From Candidatus Eiseniibacteriota bacterium (GTDB lineage Bacteria > Eisenbacteria > RBG-16-71-46 > SZUA-252), in NCBI GenBank assembly GCA_016880395.1, contig JAEHDN010000049.1:1-8589 (forward strand): a stretch of DNA of 8,589 bases. Direction: 5' to 3'. The notes beneath the pieces are model-generated. The model had not been told where the DNA came from. It did no database searches and was given only the letters and a program-made list of their open reading frames with translations. The translations under genes were made by a program, and so were the position numbers. Each line of letters begins with the position of its first letter. Within the stretch, counting starts at the first letter, position 1. Shown piece after piece: positions 1 through 6,523 of this stretch.

Positions 1-633
1 ACCGGCGAATACCTGCTCGCGCTCGACAAGCTGTCCAAGGATCGCTACCTGAACGTCGGTCCGTCGCATCCCGAGGGGGCGCAGCTCATCGACCTCCGCG
101 GGTCGAAGATGGAGCTCCTCTACGACTTCCCGACCTATCCCGAGCCGCACTACGGACAGATCATCGCGGCCTCCAAGATCAAGCCGGAGAAGATCTACCA
201 GCTCGCCGAGAATGCCGATCCGGCCGCGGTGAAGTCGGCGGACCAGGCCCGGGTGGAGCGCAAGGGGAGGCGCGTCGACGCCTACATGCTGGCGGTGCGG
301 ACCCACTTCACGCCGGACCTGATCCGCGTGGCGGCCGGGGACACCGTCTACTTCCATCTCACGAACCTGGAGCAGGACATCGACATCACGCACGGGTTTG
401 GCATCCTCAACTCGAACATCGACATGCAGGTGGAGCCTGGCGAGACGAAGACGGCGCGATGGGTCGCGACACGCGCGGGCATCACCCCGTTCTACTGCTC
501 GAACTTCTGCAGCGCCCTCCATCAGGAGATGCAGGGATACATCGAGATCGCTCCGACGGGAGCCGGCATCGCCGCCGTCACGCGGCCCAGCCGGCGTCAG
601 GTGGACGAGGTCGCGGCGCTGATCGGCCGCTAA
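1..633 (+). CDS. nosZ: Nitrous oxide reductase NosZ, clade II, 3' part (5' end outside window)
   Basis: Periplasmic copper enzyme that reduces N2O to N2, the last step of denitrification. The frame is open from base 1 and ends at TAA 631-633, giving 210 C-terminal residues. The CuA site is complete: the pattern C-x3-C-x3-H-x2-M (CSNFCSALHQEM) lies at fragment residues 166-177, with the other CuA histidine in DITHGF at residue 131. The PEPHYGQ motif near residue 50 probably carries the last CuZ histidine; the other CuZ ligands lie upstream. The motifs LDKLSKDRYLNVGP and CSNFCSALHQEMQGY resemble the clade II (Sec-exported) group rather than the Tat-exported proteobacterial type, whose motif is closer to CSWFCHALHMEM. 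A tail of about 30 residues follows the CuA methionine. The downstream nosD, nosF, nosL and nosY genes confirm the call. The signal peptide cannot be seen, so Sec export is inferred from clade only. Confidence 0.96.
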   Translation, partial: TGEYLLALDKLSKDRYLNVGPSHPEGAQLIDLRGSKMELLYDFPTYPEPHYGQIIAASKIKPEKIYQLAENADPAAVKSADQARVERKGRRVDAYMLAVRTHFTPDLIRVAAGDTVYFHLTNLEQDIDITHGFGILNSNIDMQVEPGETKTARWVATRAGITPFYCSNFCSALHQEMQGYIEIAPTGAGIAAVTRPSRRQVDEVAALIGR

Positions 634-648
634 CGCTCATCGCGAGGC

Positions 649-672
649 GCGGGGCCGCACGGGCGGCCCCGC
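649..672 (+). other. Strong GC hairpin between nosZ and the nosB-nosD gene
   Basis: A perfect 10-bp inverted repeat (GCGGGGCCGC / GCGGCCCCGC) closes on the 4-base loop ACGG, and lies 15 bases after the nosZ stop codon. No T-run follows, so it does not look like a classical intrinsic terminator. It sits between an abundant enzyme gene and its assembly genes. It could protect the nosZ mRNA 3' end or cause partial termination, giving more NosZ than maturation proteins. The structure is seen directly; the role is inference. Confidence 0.6.
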
Positions 673-678
673 CCCCGC

Positions 679-686
679 GGGAAGGA
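679..686 (+). promoter_or_regulatory. Ribosome binding site of the nosB-nosD fusion gene
   Basis: The purine run GGGAAGGA lies just before ATG 691 and supports that start. This is the only place in the nos block where translation restarts after a real gap rather than by gene overlap. Confidence 0.6.
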
Positions 687-690
687 AGCC

Positions 691-2649
691 ATGGTTGCCT
701 ACTGGTTGGGGACGTTCCGGGCCGTTGAGAGGCGGCTGATCGTGGTGGCCGCCCTGGTGCTCCTCCCGGTCTTCTTCCTGCCGGTGCTGCCGATCTGGAC
801 GATGAAGCTCTGGGCTCCGCAATATCCCGAGGGCCTCACGCTCACGATCTACACGAACTCCATCCAGGGAGATCTCCAGAAGATCAACACGCTGAACCAC
901 TACGTGGGCATGCACCCGATCACCGCTTCCGACTTCCGTGAGTTCACGTACCTGCCCCAGCTCCTCACGCTCTTCGGCTTCATGGCGCTCCTCGCCGCGC
1001 TCGTCAACCGGCGCTGGCTCGCTCTCCTCGGATGGCTCGCGTTCAGCGGGTTCGCCCTCTACATGTTCCGCGATTACGCACAGTGGCTCTGGCACTACGG
1101 GCACGACCTCGACCCCCGCGCGGCGATCAAGCTCGACACCTTCACACCGCCCGTGATTGGCTATCAGAAGATGGCGAACTTCAAAGTGTGGAGCCTCCCG
1201 GGACCCGGAACCTGGCTCCTCGGACTCGCGTGGCTCATCGGGCCGGTGGCTCTCTGGCTCGAGTGGCGCGACCGGCGGCGGTCCGTCACGCCCGCGCTCG
1301 TGGTGGCCCTCGTCGCGTTGAGTCTCGCCATGCCGTGCCGCGCCGCCGCCGCAGACCACGCGGTCCCGGCGCGGGATGGCGCGCTTTTAGCCGTGCTCCA
1401 GAGCGCGGCGGCCGGTGACACGCTGACGCTCCTCCCCGGGGTTCACCGGGGCCCCGTACGAATGGACCGCAGACTGGTCCTGCGCGGCCGGCCGGGCGCC
1501 GTGCTCGCCGGGTCGGGCTCGGGAAGCGTGCTCGAGATCGTGGCCCCCGGCGCGACGGTGTCCGAGCTCGCCATCCGGGGGAGCGGAGCGCGCGTGATCA
1601 CCGCCGACGCGGGCGTGCGCGTGCTCCAGGCCTCCGATGTCACGCTGCGCGGGCTCGTCCTCGACGACGTGCTCTACGGCGTCTACGCGGAGCGCGCGGA
1701 CCGTCTCCACGTCGAGCGATGCCGGCTCGCCGGCCGCGTGCGCCCGATGGACGAGGGCGGATCCGGAAACGGCATCCACCTCTGGTACGCGCACGACGCC
1801 GCGCTCTCGGACAACACCGTCGAGCGCTTCGCCGACGCCGTCTACCTTTCGTTCGCGGACCGGACCCAGGTGGAAGGGAACCGCCTCGAGCACAATGGAC
1901 GCTACGGTCTCCACACCATGTACTGCCAGGGAACGCGCCTCATCAACAACACGTTCACGCACAACGTGGCCGGCTGCGCGATCATGTTCTCGGACGGGCT
2001 CGAGGTCGTGGGGAACGACATCGTGGCGAACCGCGGCCCGCGCACCTACGGTCTACTCCTGCGCGACTGCTCCGGGGGCACGTTCCGGAAGAACCGGCTG
2101 ATCGACAACACGATCGCGATGTTCCTCGACAACTCGAACCGGAACAGGTTCCTCGGGAATCTCTTCCAGGACAACGGCTGGGGCATGCTCCTCTACTCGT
2201 CCTGCGCTGGGAACGTCGCGTCGGAGAACACGTTCCTCAACAATGACTATCCGGTCGCGCTCGACATGCGTTATTCGGACAACCGGTTCGACGACGGACG
2301 CCTCGGAAACTACTGGAGCGAGGACGAGGCCTACGACTTGGACGGCGACGGCCGGGGCGATGTCGCGTACTCGCCGGTGAGCGCGTTCGCGTTTCTCTCC
2401 AAGCAGTATCCCGATCTCTCGCTCCTTGCGAAGAGCCCCGCGGTCGCGGCGATCACGGTCGCCGAGCGCGTGTTCCCGAGCCTCCAGCCGAGCGAGGTGG
2501 TCGACCGGTATCCGCTCGTCCGCCCCGCGGCGGAAGCGAAGGTGCAGCGCGCGGCGCGCTCCGGCGGCCGGTCGCTCGTCGCGACGGCAGCGTTCGGGGG
2601 CCTCCTGGCGGCCGGTGTCGCGGGGCTCGCCGCTCGAGGCCGGGCATGA
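691..2649 (+). CDS. nosD: NosB-like membrane module fused to NosD (nitrous oxide reductase maturation)
   Basis: A 652-residue protein in one uninterrupted frame. Residues 1-195 match the NosB-type polytopic membrane protein found next to nosZ in clade II clusters: a hydrophobic segment at about 16-36, then LWAPQYPEGL (40-49), LNHYVGM (68-74), further hydrophobic segments at about 88-104, 108-126 and 173-190, and FTPPVIGYQKMANF (151-164). After the basic stretch EWRDRRR comes a signal-peptide-like hydrophobic segment (199-221) and then NosD. NosD is a periplasmic right-handed beta-helix of the carbohydrate-binding/sugar-hydrolase type, with many N-x-F/I turns from about 227 to 545. It ends in the typical NYWSEDEAYDLDGDGRGD block (540-557) and a C-terminal hydrophobic tail (628-645). 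NosD works with NosF and NosY in building the CuZ cluster of NosZ. NosB and NosD are normally separate proteins, and NosD alone is about 430-450 residues, so the fusion is unusual. ATG 691 has a good ribosome binding site. The stop codon overlaps the nosF start (ATGA). Confidence 0.9.
   Translation: MVAYWLGTFRAVERRLIVVAALVLLPVFFLPVLPIWTMKLWAPQYPEGLTLTIYTNSIQGDLQKINTLNHYVGMHPITASDFREFTYLPQLLTLFGFMALLAALVNRRWLALLGWLAFSGFALYMFRDYAQWLWHYGHDLDPRAAIKLDTFTPPVIGYQKMANFKVWSLPGPGTWLLGLAWLIGPVALWLEWRDRRRSVTPALVVALVALSLAMPCRAAAADHAVPARDGALLAVLQSAAAGDTLTLLPGVHRGPVRMDRRLVLRGRPGAVLAGSGSGSVLEIVAPGATVSELAIRGSGARVITADAGVRVLQASDVTLRGLVLDDVLYGVYAERADRLHVERCRLAGRVRPMDEGGSGNGIHLWYAHDAALSDNTVERFADAVYLSFADRTQVEGNRLEHNGRYGLHTMYCQGTRLINNTFTHNVAGCAIMFSDGLEVVGNDIVANRGPRTYGLLLRDCSGGTFRKNRLIDNTIAMFLDNSNRNRFLGNLFQDNGWGMLLYSSCAGNVASENTFLNNDYPVALDMRYSDNRFDDGRLGNYWSEDEAYDLDGDGRGDVAYSPVSAFAFLSKQYPDLSLLAKSPAVAAITVAERVFPSLQPSEVVDRYPLVRPAAEAKVQRAARSGGRSLVATAAFGGLLAAGVAGLAARGRA
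1285..1353 (+). other. Fusion junction: internal signal-peptide-like segment
   Basis: This encodes residues 199-221 of the fusion protein. A basic stretch (EWRDRRR, 191-197) is followed by a hydrophobic core (PALVVALVALSLAM) and a small-residue end (CRAAAA) before D222. This is the n-h-c layout of a Sec signal peptide, exactly where a stand-alone NosD would begin, with a possible AxA site before D222. The basic stretch would face the cytoplasm, so NosD would be periplasmic whether or not cleavage occurs. Cys216 does not fit a lipobox (AMPC). Confidence 0.6.
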
Positions 2650-3557
2650 TCCGGGTCGAGGGGATCCGGAAGCGGTTCGGCTCCGTCATGGCGGTCGACG
2701 GCCTGAGCTTCGCGGTGGAGGCGGGGGAGACCTTCGCCCTGATCGGCCCGAACGGCGCGGGCAAGACGACGACGCTCAAGATCCTGCTCGGCCTCACGCG
2801 CCCCGACGCGGGCAAGGTCGCGATCGGCGACGAGCGCCGCCCTCCGAGCGATCCGGGCGCGCGGCGGAGCCTGGGGTACGTGCCGCAGCGGGTCGAGTTC
2901 GCCCCCGCCCGGACGGTGCTCGAGGTCCTCACGTTCTTCGCGGACCTGAAAGGTCTCGAGCGCGCCGCCGTGGGCCGCGCGCTCGAGCGCGTCGGGCTCG
3001 CGAGCCACGCGGCACGACGCGCGGGTGACCTGTCCGGCGGCTATACGCAGCGGCTCTCGCTCGCGCAGGCGCTCCTCGGCGATCCGGCCCTCCTCATCCT
3101 CGACGAGCCGACCGGAAGCCTCGACCCGGAGGCGACCTGGGAGTTTCGCACGCTCGTGGAGCAGCTCCGGCGGGAGGGGAAGACGATCGTATTGAGCTCG
3201 CACCTCCTGAGTGAGGTGGAGCGGATCGCCGATCGCGTGCTCATCCTGCTCGAGGGGCGCGCGATCGCGATCGAGCGGCTCGAGGATCTCCGCCAGCGGC
3301 AGCTCCGAGCGAGCCGCCTCCGGATCGAGACCCGCGGTGCGGCCGAGGCGGCCGAGCCCGTGCTCCATCGTATGGACGTCCCGTTCGAGCGCACGGGATC
3401 GCGCGAGCTGACCGTCGCGGCAACGAACGGCCGGAGCCTCGAGGTGCTCGATGCCCTTCGTGGCGCCGGTGTGGATCTTCGCTCGTTCCAGATGCAGGGA
3501 CCCACGCTCGAGGAGACCTTCCTCGCGGTGGTCCGGGGAGAGCGCGGTGAGAGCTAG
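2646..3557 (+). CDS. nosF: NosF, ABC transporter ATP-binding protein for NosZ maturation
   Basis: Cytoplasmic ATPase of the NosDFY complex, which supports CuZ assembly on NosZ in the periplasm. The 303-residue product has all the ABC motifs: Walker A GPNGAGKTT (34-42), Q-loop Gln81 in GYVPQ, signature LSGGY (129-133), Walker B LLILDEP (149-155), D-loop SLD (158-160) and switch His186 in SSHLLSE. After the ATPase core comes a C-terminal domain of about 85 residues (from about 217) ending in PTLEETFLAVVRG, typical of NosF and related exporter ATPases. ATG 2646 overlaps the preceding stop by 4 bases and has GAGG 6 bases upstream. The 3' end overlaps nosL by 11 bases. Its partner permease nosY is not adjacent but two genes further on. 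Confidence 0.95.
   Translation: MIRVEGIRKRFGSVMAVDGLSFAVEAGETFALIGPNGAGKTTTLKILLGLTRPDAGKVAIGDERRPPSDPGARRSLGYVPQRVEFAPARTVLEVLTFFADLKGLERAAVGRALERVGLASHAARRAGDLSGGYTQRLSLAQALLGDPALLILDEPTGSLDPEATWEFRTLVEQLRREGKTIVLSSHLLSEVERIADRVLILLEGRAIAIERLEDLRQRQLRASRLRIETRGAAEAAEPVLHRMDVPFERTGSRELTVAATNGRSLEVLDALRGAGVDLRSFQMQGPTLEETFLAVVRGERGES
3535..3540 (+). promoter_or_regulatory. Ribosome binding site fixing the GTG start of nosL
   Basis: GGGGAG lies 6 bases before GTG 3547, inside the end of nosF. Starting here puts a signal peptide and lipobox at the N-terminus. The upstream in-frame ATG at 3451 would instead add 32 residues with no signal character. Confidence 0.6.
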
Positions 3558-4023
3558 GTCCGGAGCCGGGGCCAGCGCCTCACCCACGAGGGCCGCCACG
3601 ACCGCCATCGCGCTCGCACTGGCGCTGGTACTCGGTGCGCCCCTCCTGGCCGGCTGCACCCGGACGGGCGGCGCCCCGTCGGTCCGGATCGGCGCTCCGT
3701 GCGCCTCGTGCGGCATGGCGATCCGTGATACCCACTTCGCGTGCGTCCGCGGATCGCAGGGGCATTACCGCCAGTACGACTCGATCGAGTGCCTCCTCCG
3801 CGACGGCCGGGCGCGCGCGGGGGAGGCGACCTACCTGCCGGACTACGATCGGCAGCGCCTCTGCGCGGCCGATTCGGTCTGGGTGGTCCAGGGCTCGTTC
3901 CCCACGCCCATGGGGGGCGGCTTCGCCGCGTTCGCGAACGAGGGCTCCGCCCGGGAGGTCGGCGCACGCACGCGCGGCCTCATCGGACGCCTGCACCAGT
4001 TCCTCGGAAGGACGGAGCCGTGA
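3547..4023 (+). CDS. nosL: NosL copper chaperone lipoprotein
   Basis: NosL is a membrane-attached lipoprotein that binds Cu(I) and supplies copper to NosZ maturation. The GTG start gives 158 residues. The N-terminus is basic (MRARS...TR), followed by a hydrophobic core (residues 18-34) and the lipobox LAGC with Cys37 as the lipidated residue. The NosL hallmark CASCGM follows at 52-57, then FACVRG, HYRQYDSIECL and the conserved C-terminal part VVQGSFPTPMGGGFAAFAN. The length is normal for the family. The start overlaps nosF by 11 bases and the end overlaps the next gene by 4 bases (GTGA). NosL usually follows nosY; here it comes before it. The GTG start is preferred because of its ribosome binding site and the resulting lipoprotein signal. 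Confidence 0.92.
   Translation: MRARSGAGASASPTRAATTAIALALALVLGAPLLAGCTRTGGAPSVRIGAPCASCGMAIRDTHFACVRGSQGHYRQYDSIECLLRDGRARAGEATYLPDYDRQRLCAADSVWVVQGSFPTPMGGGFAAFANEGSAREVGARTRGLIGRLHQFLGRTEP
4006..4012 (+). promoter_or_regulatory. Ribosome binding site fixing the GTG start at 4020
   Basis: GGAAGGA lies 7 bases before GTG 4020, within the 3' end of nosL. It selects a GTG that overlaps the nosL stop and gives a short protein with an N-terminal membrane segment, instead of longer versions running inside nosL. Confidence 0.6.
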
Positions 4024-4439
4024 CGCGTCGCTACCTCCTCCTCTTCGTCGGGATCGCGATCCTCGGCCTCGCGCTCAGCTACATCGCGCGCACGGAGCGT
4101 CTCCGTCCTCGGGCGACGAAGACAACGGCGGCCGCGCCCGCTCCACGCGCCGCGATCTCGTTGCGCGTCCGGAACGGGTCGATCGATCCGTCCGCGACGC
4201 GCGTGCCGCTCGGCGCCCGGGTGTCGCTCGAGGTCGCGAACGAGGGGCGGGACGAAGCCAGGCTCGCGCTCGCTGGATACGGTGCCCGGCTTCCCGAGAT
4301 CGACGTCGCGCCAGGTGGGGTCTGGAGGGGTGAATTCACGGCGGATCTGCCCGGCGAGGATTTCGCCTGGCTGATCGACGGACGGCCGGCGGGGCGGCTC
4401 CTGGTCGCGGGCTCACATCTCATCGAAGGGCACCGCTGA
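4020..4439 (+). CDS. Membrane-anchored cupredoxin-like protein without evident copper ligands
   Basis: A 139-residue protein of unassigned function. It begins MTRR followed by one hydrophobic segment (about 5-21), an Ala/Pro/Arg-rich linker (about 30-45) and a beta-rich domain (46-131). The domain has the outline of a small cupredoxin: a strand, then SIDPSATRVPLGARVSLEVAN (54-74), a V-x-P-G-G turn (96-100) with GEF after it, and a last strand GRLLVAG. In true cupredoxins the copper is held by His, Cys and Met. Here there is no Cys, no Met beyond the start, and the only His residues (133, 138) are in the extreme tail. A blue-copper or CuA site is therefore unlikely. It overlaps nosL by 4 bases and nosY by 1 base, so it belongs to the nos operon and probably acts at the outer face of the membrane. 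A structural or docking role in NosZ maturation or electron delivery is inference. The fold assignment is by pattern only. Confidence 0.75.
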   Translation: MTRRYLLLFVGIAILGLALSYIARTERLRPRATKTTAAAPAPRAAISLRVRNGSIDPSATRVPLGARVSLEVANEGRDEARLALAGYGARLPEIDVAPGGVWRGEFTADLPGEDFAWLIDGRPAGRLLVAGSHLIEGHR

Positions 4440-5278
4440 TGCGCGCCGCGGGCAGGACGCGCCGGATCGCGGTCATCGCGCGCGAGGAGTATCGGCGCAC
4501 CCTCGAGTCGCGCTGGCTCTTCCTCTTCGCCATCCTCTTTGCGCTGGTGGTGCTCGGGCTCTCGTTCCTCGGCCTCGCGCAGAGCCGCGAGGTCGGCTTC
4601 CAGGGGTTCGCTCGCGTCACGCTGAGCCTGCTCAACCTCTCGCTCTTCCTGGTTCCCCTTGCGGCGCTCCTCCTCGGCGTGACGAGCGTGGCCGGGGGCG
4701 CGGAATCGCTCTCACTCCTCCTGGCACAGCCGGTCACGCGCGGCGAGGTGCTGGCCGGCAAGTTCCTCGGACTCGGGGCCGCGCTCTCGGTGGCCCAGGC
4801 CGTGGGATTCGGAGGAGGCGGTCTCGTGGTCGCATGGAATGCCGGTTCCGCCCAGGCCCCGGGGTTTCTCGCGCTCACGGTTCTCTCGATCGCTCTGGGC
4901 TGGCTCTCCCTCTCCGCGGCGCTCCTCCTGTCGGTGATCTGGCCCGACCGGCTGAAGGCCATGTCGGCTGCGCTCTCGCTGTGGCTGCTGATGGTGGTGG
5001 CCTACGACCTCGCGGTGCTGGGGGCGACCGCGCTGCTCCGGGGCGTACCGCTCCAGGCGGTCCTCCTTCCGGCGCTTCTCGTGAATCCGGTCGACCTCGT
5101 GCGCGTCCTCACGACGCTCGCCGTGGGATCGGGAGCGCTCTTCGGGCCCACGTCCGCCGTGCTCGTCGGCTTCTTCGGAACGGCCGGAGGCACCGCCCTC
5201 TGCGTGGCCGTCCTGGCGCTCGAGACCGCGGCGCCTCTCTGGGCGGCGGCGCGGATCTTCCGCGCGCGCGACTGGTGA
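4439..5278 (+). CDS. nosY: NosY, ABC-2 type permease for NosZ maturation
   Basis: Membrane subunit of the NosDFY complex and partner of the NosF ATPase. The 279-residue protein has about six hydrophobic segments: roughly 26-47, 62-84, 112-132, 142-167, 178-199 and 240-272. NosY-type signatures are an N-terminal amphipathic stretch REEYRRTLESRW (15-26), ESLSLLLAQPVTRGEVLAGK (89-108), which is probably the cytoplasmic coupling region, and NPVDLVRVL (216-224). ATG 4439 overlaps the previous stop (TGATG) and has GAAGGG 8 bases upstream. The 3' end overlaps the next gene by 1 base, again as TGATG. The permease is separated from nosF by nosL and the cupredoxin-like gene, an order that differs from the usual nosDFY. 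Confidence 0.92.
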   Translation: MRAAGRTRRIAVIAREEYRRTLESRWLFLFAILFALVVLGLSFLGLAQSREVGFQGFARVTLSLLNLSLFLVPLAALLLGVTSVAGGAESLSLLLAQPVTRGEVLAGKFLGLGAALSVAQAVGFGGGGLVVAWNAGSAQAPGFLALTVLSIALGWLSLSAALLLSVIWPDRLKAMSAALSLWLLMVVAYDLAVLGATALLRGVPLQAVLLPALLVNPVDLVRVLTTLAVGSGALFGPTSAVLVGFFGTAGGTALCVAVLALETAAPLWAAARIFRARDW

Positions 5279-6498
5279 TGAGCGCCCACCGCGGGTACCG
5301 CACCGCCCGCGAGTGGCTCGACGCGCCGTACCGGCCTCTCTTCGCCCTCGGGATCCTCTACGCGATCGCGGCGGCTTCGGTCTGGCCGCTCCACGCGCTC
5401 GGCTGGATCGCCTACCCGGCGACGCTCCACTGGACGCTCATGATCCAGGGCTTCATCGCCTCTTTCGTGCTCGGCTTCCTCCTCACCGCCTACCCGGCCT
5501 TCCATCACACGCGCAAGACGGAGCCCTGGGAGACGATGGTCGTGCTCTCCCTGCTCGTGATCCTGGGCGTATCCGCGGCGCTCGGGAGCGCCGCGGTTCC
5601 GCAGGCCGCGTTCGTCCTCTGCCTCGCGCTCCTCGTGAGCGCCGTCGCACGGCGCACGCCGGAGCGGCGGGGAGCCCCTCCCGAGGAGTTCGTGTTCGTC
5701 GCGGTCGGGTTCGCGTGCGGCGTGATCGGGAGCGTCTGGGGCCTCCTCGTCGCGCTCGGAGCGCTTCCCGAGCCGCCGCCGCGCGCTCCGCTCCATCTTC
5801 TCTCCCGCGGCATGATGCTCTCGATCGTCCTGGGCCTGGGCGGGCTCCTCGTCCCGACGTTCAGCGCCATGAGGAGCCCGCTCGAGATCCCGGGCATCGC
5901 CCGCCCCGGGGAGCGCCGTCCGCGGCGGCTCCTCTACGGCATCCTGGGCGCGGCGCTCCTCGCGTCCGTCGTGCTCGAGGCAACCGGCCGCACCGCGTCC
6001 GCGGCCGTCCTCCGCGCGCTCGTCGGCACCCCGATGCTACTGCTCGTCTGGAAGATCGCGCGCCCCCTCGCGCGGAACGACCGCGTCTCCTCCACCCTGC
6101 GACTCGCGGGATGGATGCTGCTCGCGGGGCTCTGGACCGCCGCGCTGACGCCGACCAATCTCGGCGGCGATCACGTCCTTTTCCTGGGCGGGTTCGGACT
6201 CCTGATCCAGGGGATCGCGACGCGCGTCGTGGTGACCCACGGGCCCTGGCCGCAATCGGACGAGGCGCGGGTGCTGAAGTGGGACGCGCCTGTGCTCATC
6301 CTGCTGGCGATCGCCGCGCGATTGGGGTCGGAATTCCTGCCGGCCAGGATCCCGCTCTACGGAGTCGCGGGTCTCTGCTGGATTGGAGCCTGGGTCCTCT
6401 GGGGAAGCCGGGCGGTCCTCCGGATCGCCCGCCGGCCGCTCCCGGCGGCCCCTCCCGTCGCGTCAGGGCGACCGCTACCTTTGTCGCCGTCGCGGTGA
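5278..6498 (+). CDS. NnrS-like polytopic membrane protein (nitric oxide/nitrosative stress family)
   Basis: A 406-residue integral membrane protein with about 10-12 hydrophobic segments. The N-terminus APYRPLFALGILYAIAAASVW (16-36) and the block HWTLMIQGFIASFVLGFLLTA (51-71) fit the NnrS family, whose members bind heme and copper and help bacteria tolerate NO. GDHVLFLGGFGLLI followed by ATRVVVTHG (298-322) corresponds to the conserved C-terminal region of NnrS, but the usual RxxLGHTGR form is missing, so the protein is divergent. Histidines that could bind metal are 51, 76, 77, 173, 299 and 321. The ATG overlaps the nosY stop by 1 base. No clear ribosome binding site precedes it, so translation probably depends on coupling to nosY. 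In denitrifiers nnrS is often controlled with NO and N2O reductase genes; its fusion to this operon suggests shared expression. It ends 29 bases before the proline dehydrogenase gene. Confidence 0.75.
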   Translation: MSAHRGYRTAREWLDAPYRPLFALGILYAIAAASVWPLHALGWIAYPATLHWTLMIQGFIASFVLGFLLTAYPAFHHTRKTEPWETMVVLSLLVILGVSAALGSAAVPQAAFVLCLALLVSAVARRTPERRGAPPEEFVFVAVGFACGVIGSVWGLLVALGALPEPPPRAPLHLLSRGMMLSIVLGLGGLLVPTFSAMRSPLEIPGIARPGERRPRRLLYGILGAALLASVVLEATGRTASAAVLRALVGTPMLLLVWKIARPLARNDRVSSTLRLAGWMLLAGLWTAALTPTNLGGDHVLFLGGFGLLIQGIATRVVVTHGPWPQSDEARVLKWDAPVLILLAIAARLGSEFLPARIPLYGVAGLCWIGAWVLWGSRAVLRIARRPLPAAPPVASGRPLPLSPSR

Positions 6499-6508
6499 GC
6501 GCAGCGAT

Positions 6509-6523
6509 CGGGTAGAGTACCCG
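6509..6523 (+). other. Short inverted repeat just before the proline dehydrogenase start
   Basis: A perfect 6-bp repeat CGGGTA / TACCCG with the 3-base loop GAG ends 4 bases before ATG 6528. The best purine-rich candidate for the ribosome binding site falls inside it. It may be a small operator or a translation-limiting hairpin, or chance. It is too short and has no T-run, so it is not called a terminator. Confidence 0.35.

Noticed and set aside
649..672. Intrinsic terminator after nosZ
   Set aside because: The stem is strong but is followed by GC-rich sequence rather than a T-run, so it is listed only as a hairpin of unknown role.
3451..3546. Longer nosL version beginning at an ATG inside nosF
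   Set aside because: It would bury the lipoprotein signal 32 residues inside the protein. GTG 3547 has a ribosome binding site and gives a proper signal peptide.
2331..3716. A long open frame on the minus strand (461 codons) opposite nosD, nosF and nosL
   Set aside because: The product is low-complexity, rich in Arg, Glu and Ala, and lies opposite three well-supported genes. Antisense frames stay open by chance in GC-rich DNA.
3741..4019. Upstream extension of the cupredoxin-like frame inside nosL
   Set aside because: The extra residues are Arg/Gly/Pro-rich shadow sequence of nosL. GTG 4020 has a well-placed GGAAGGA and starts directly before a membrane segment.
5251..5263. Small hairpin GCGGA-TCT-TCCGC near the nosY end
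   Set aside because: A 5-bp stem inside coding sequence of high GC content is expected by chance.
4834..5277. Upstream extension of the NnrS-like frame inside nosY
   Set aside because: The extension is an out-of-frame shadow of nosY. ATG 5278 gives the expected NnrS N-terminus and the TGATG overlap typical of this operon.
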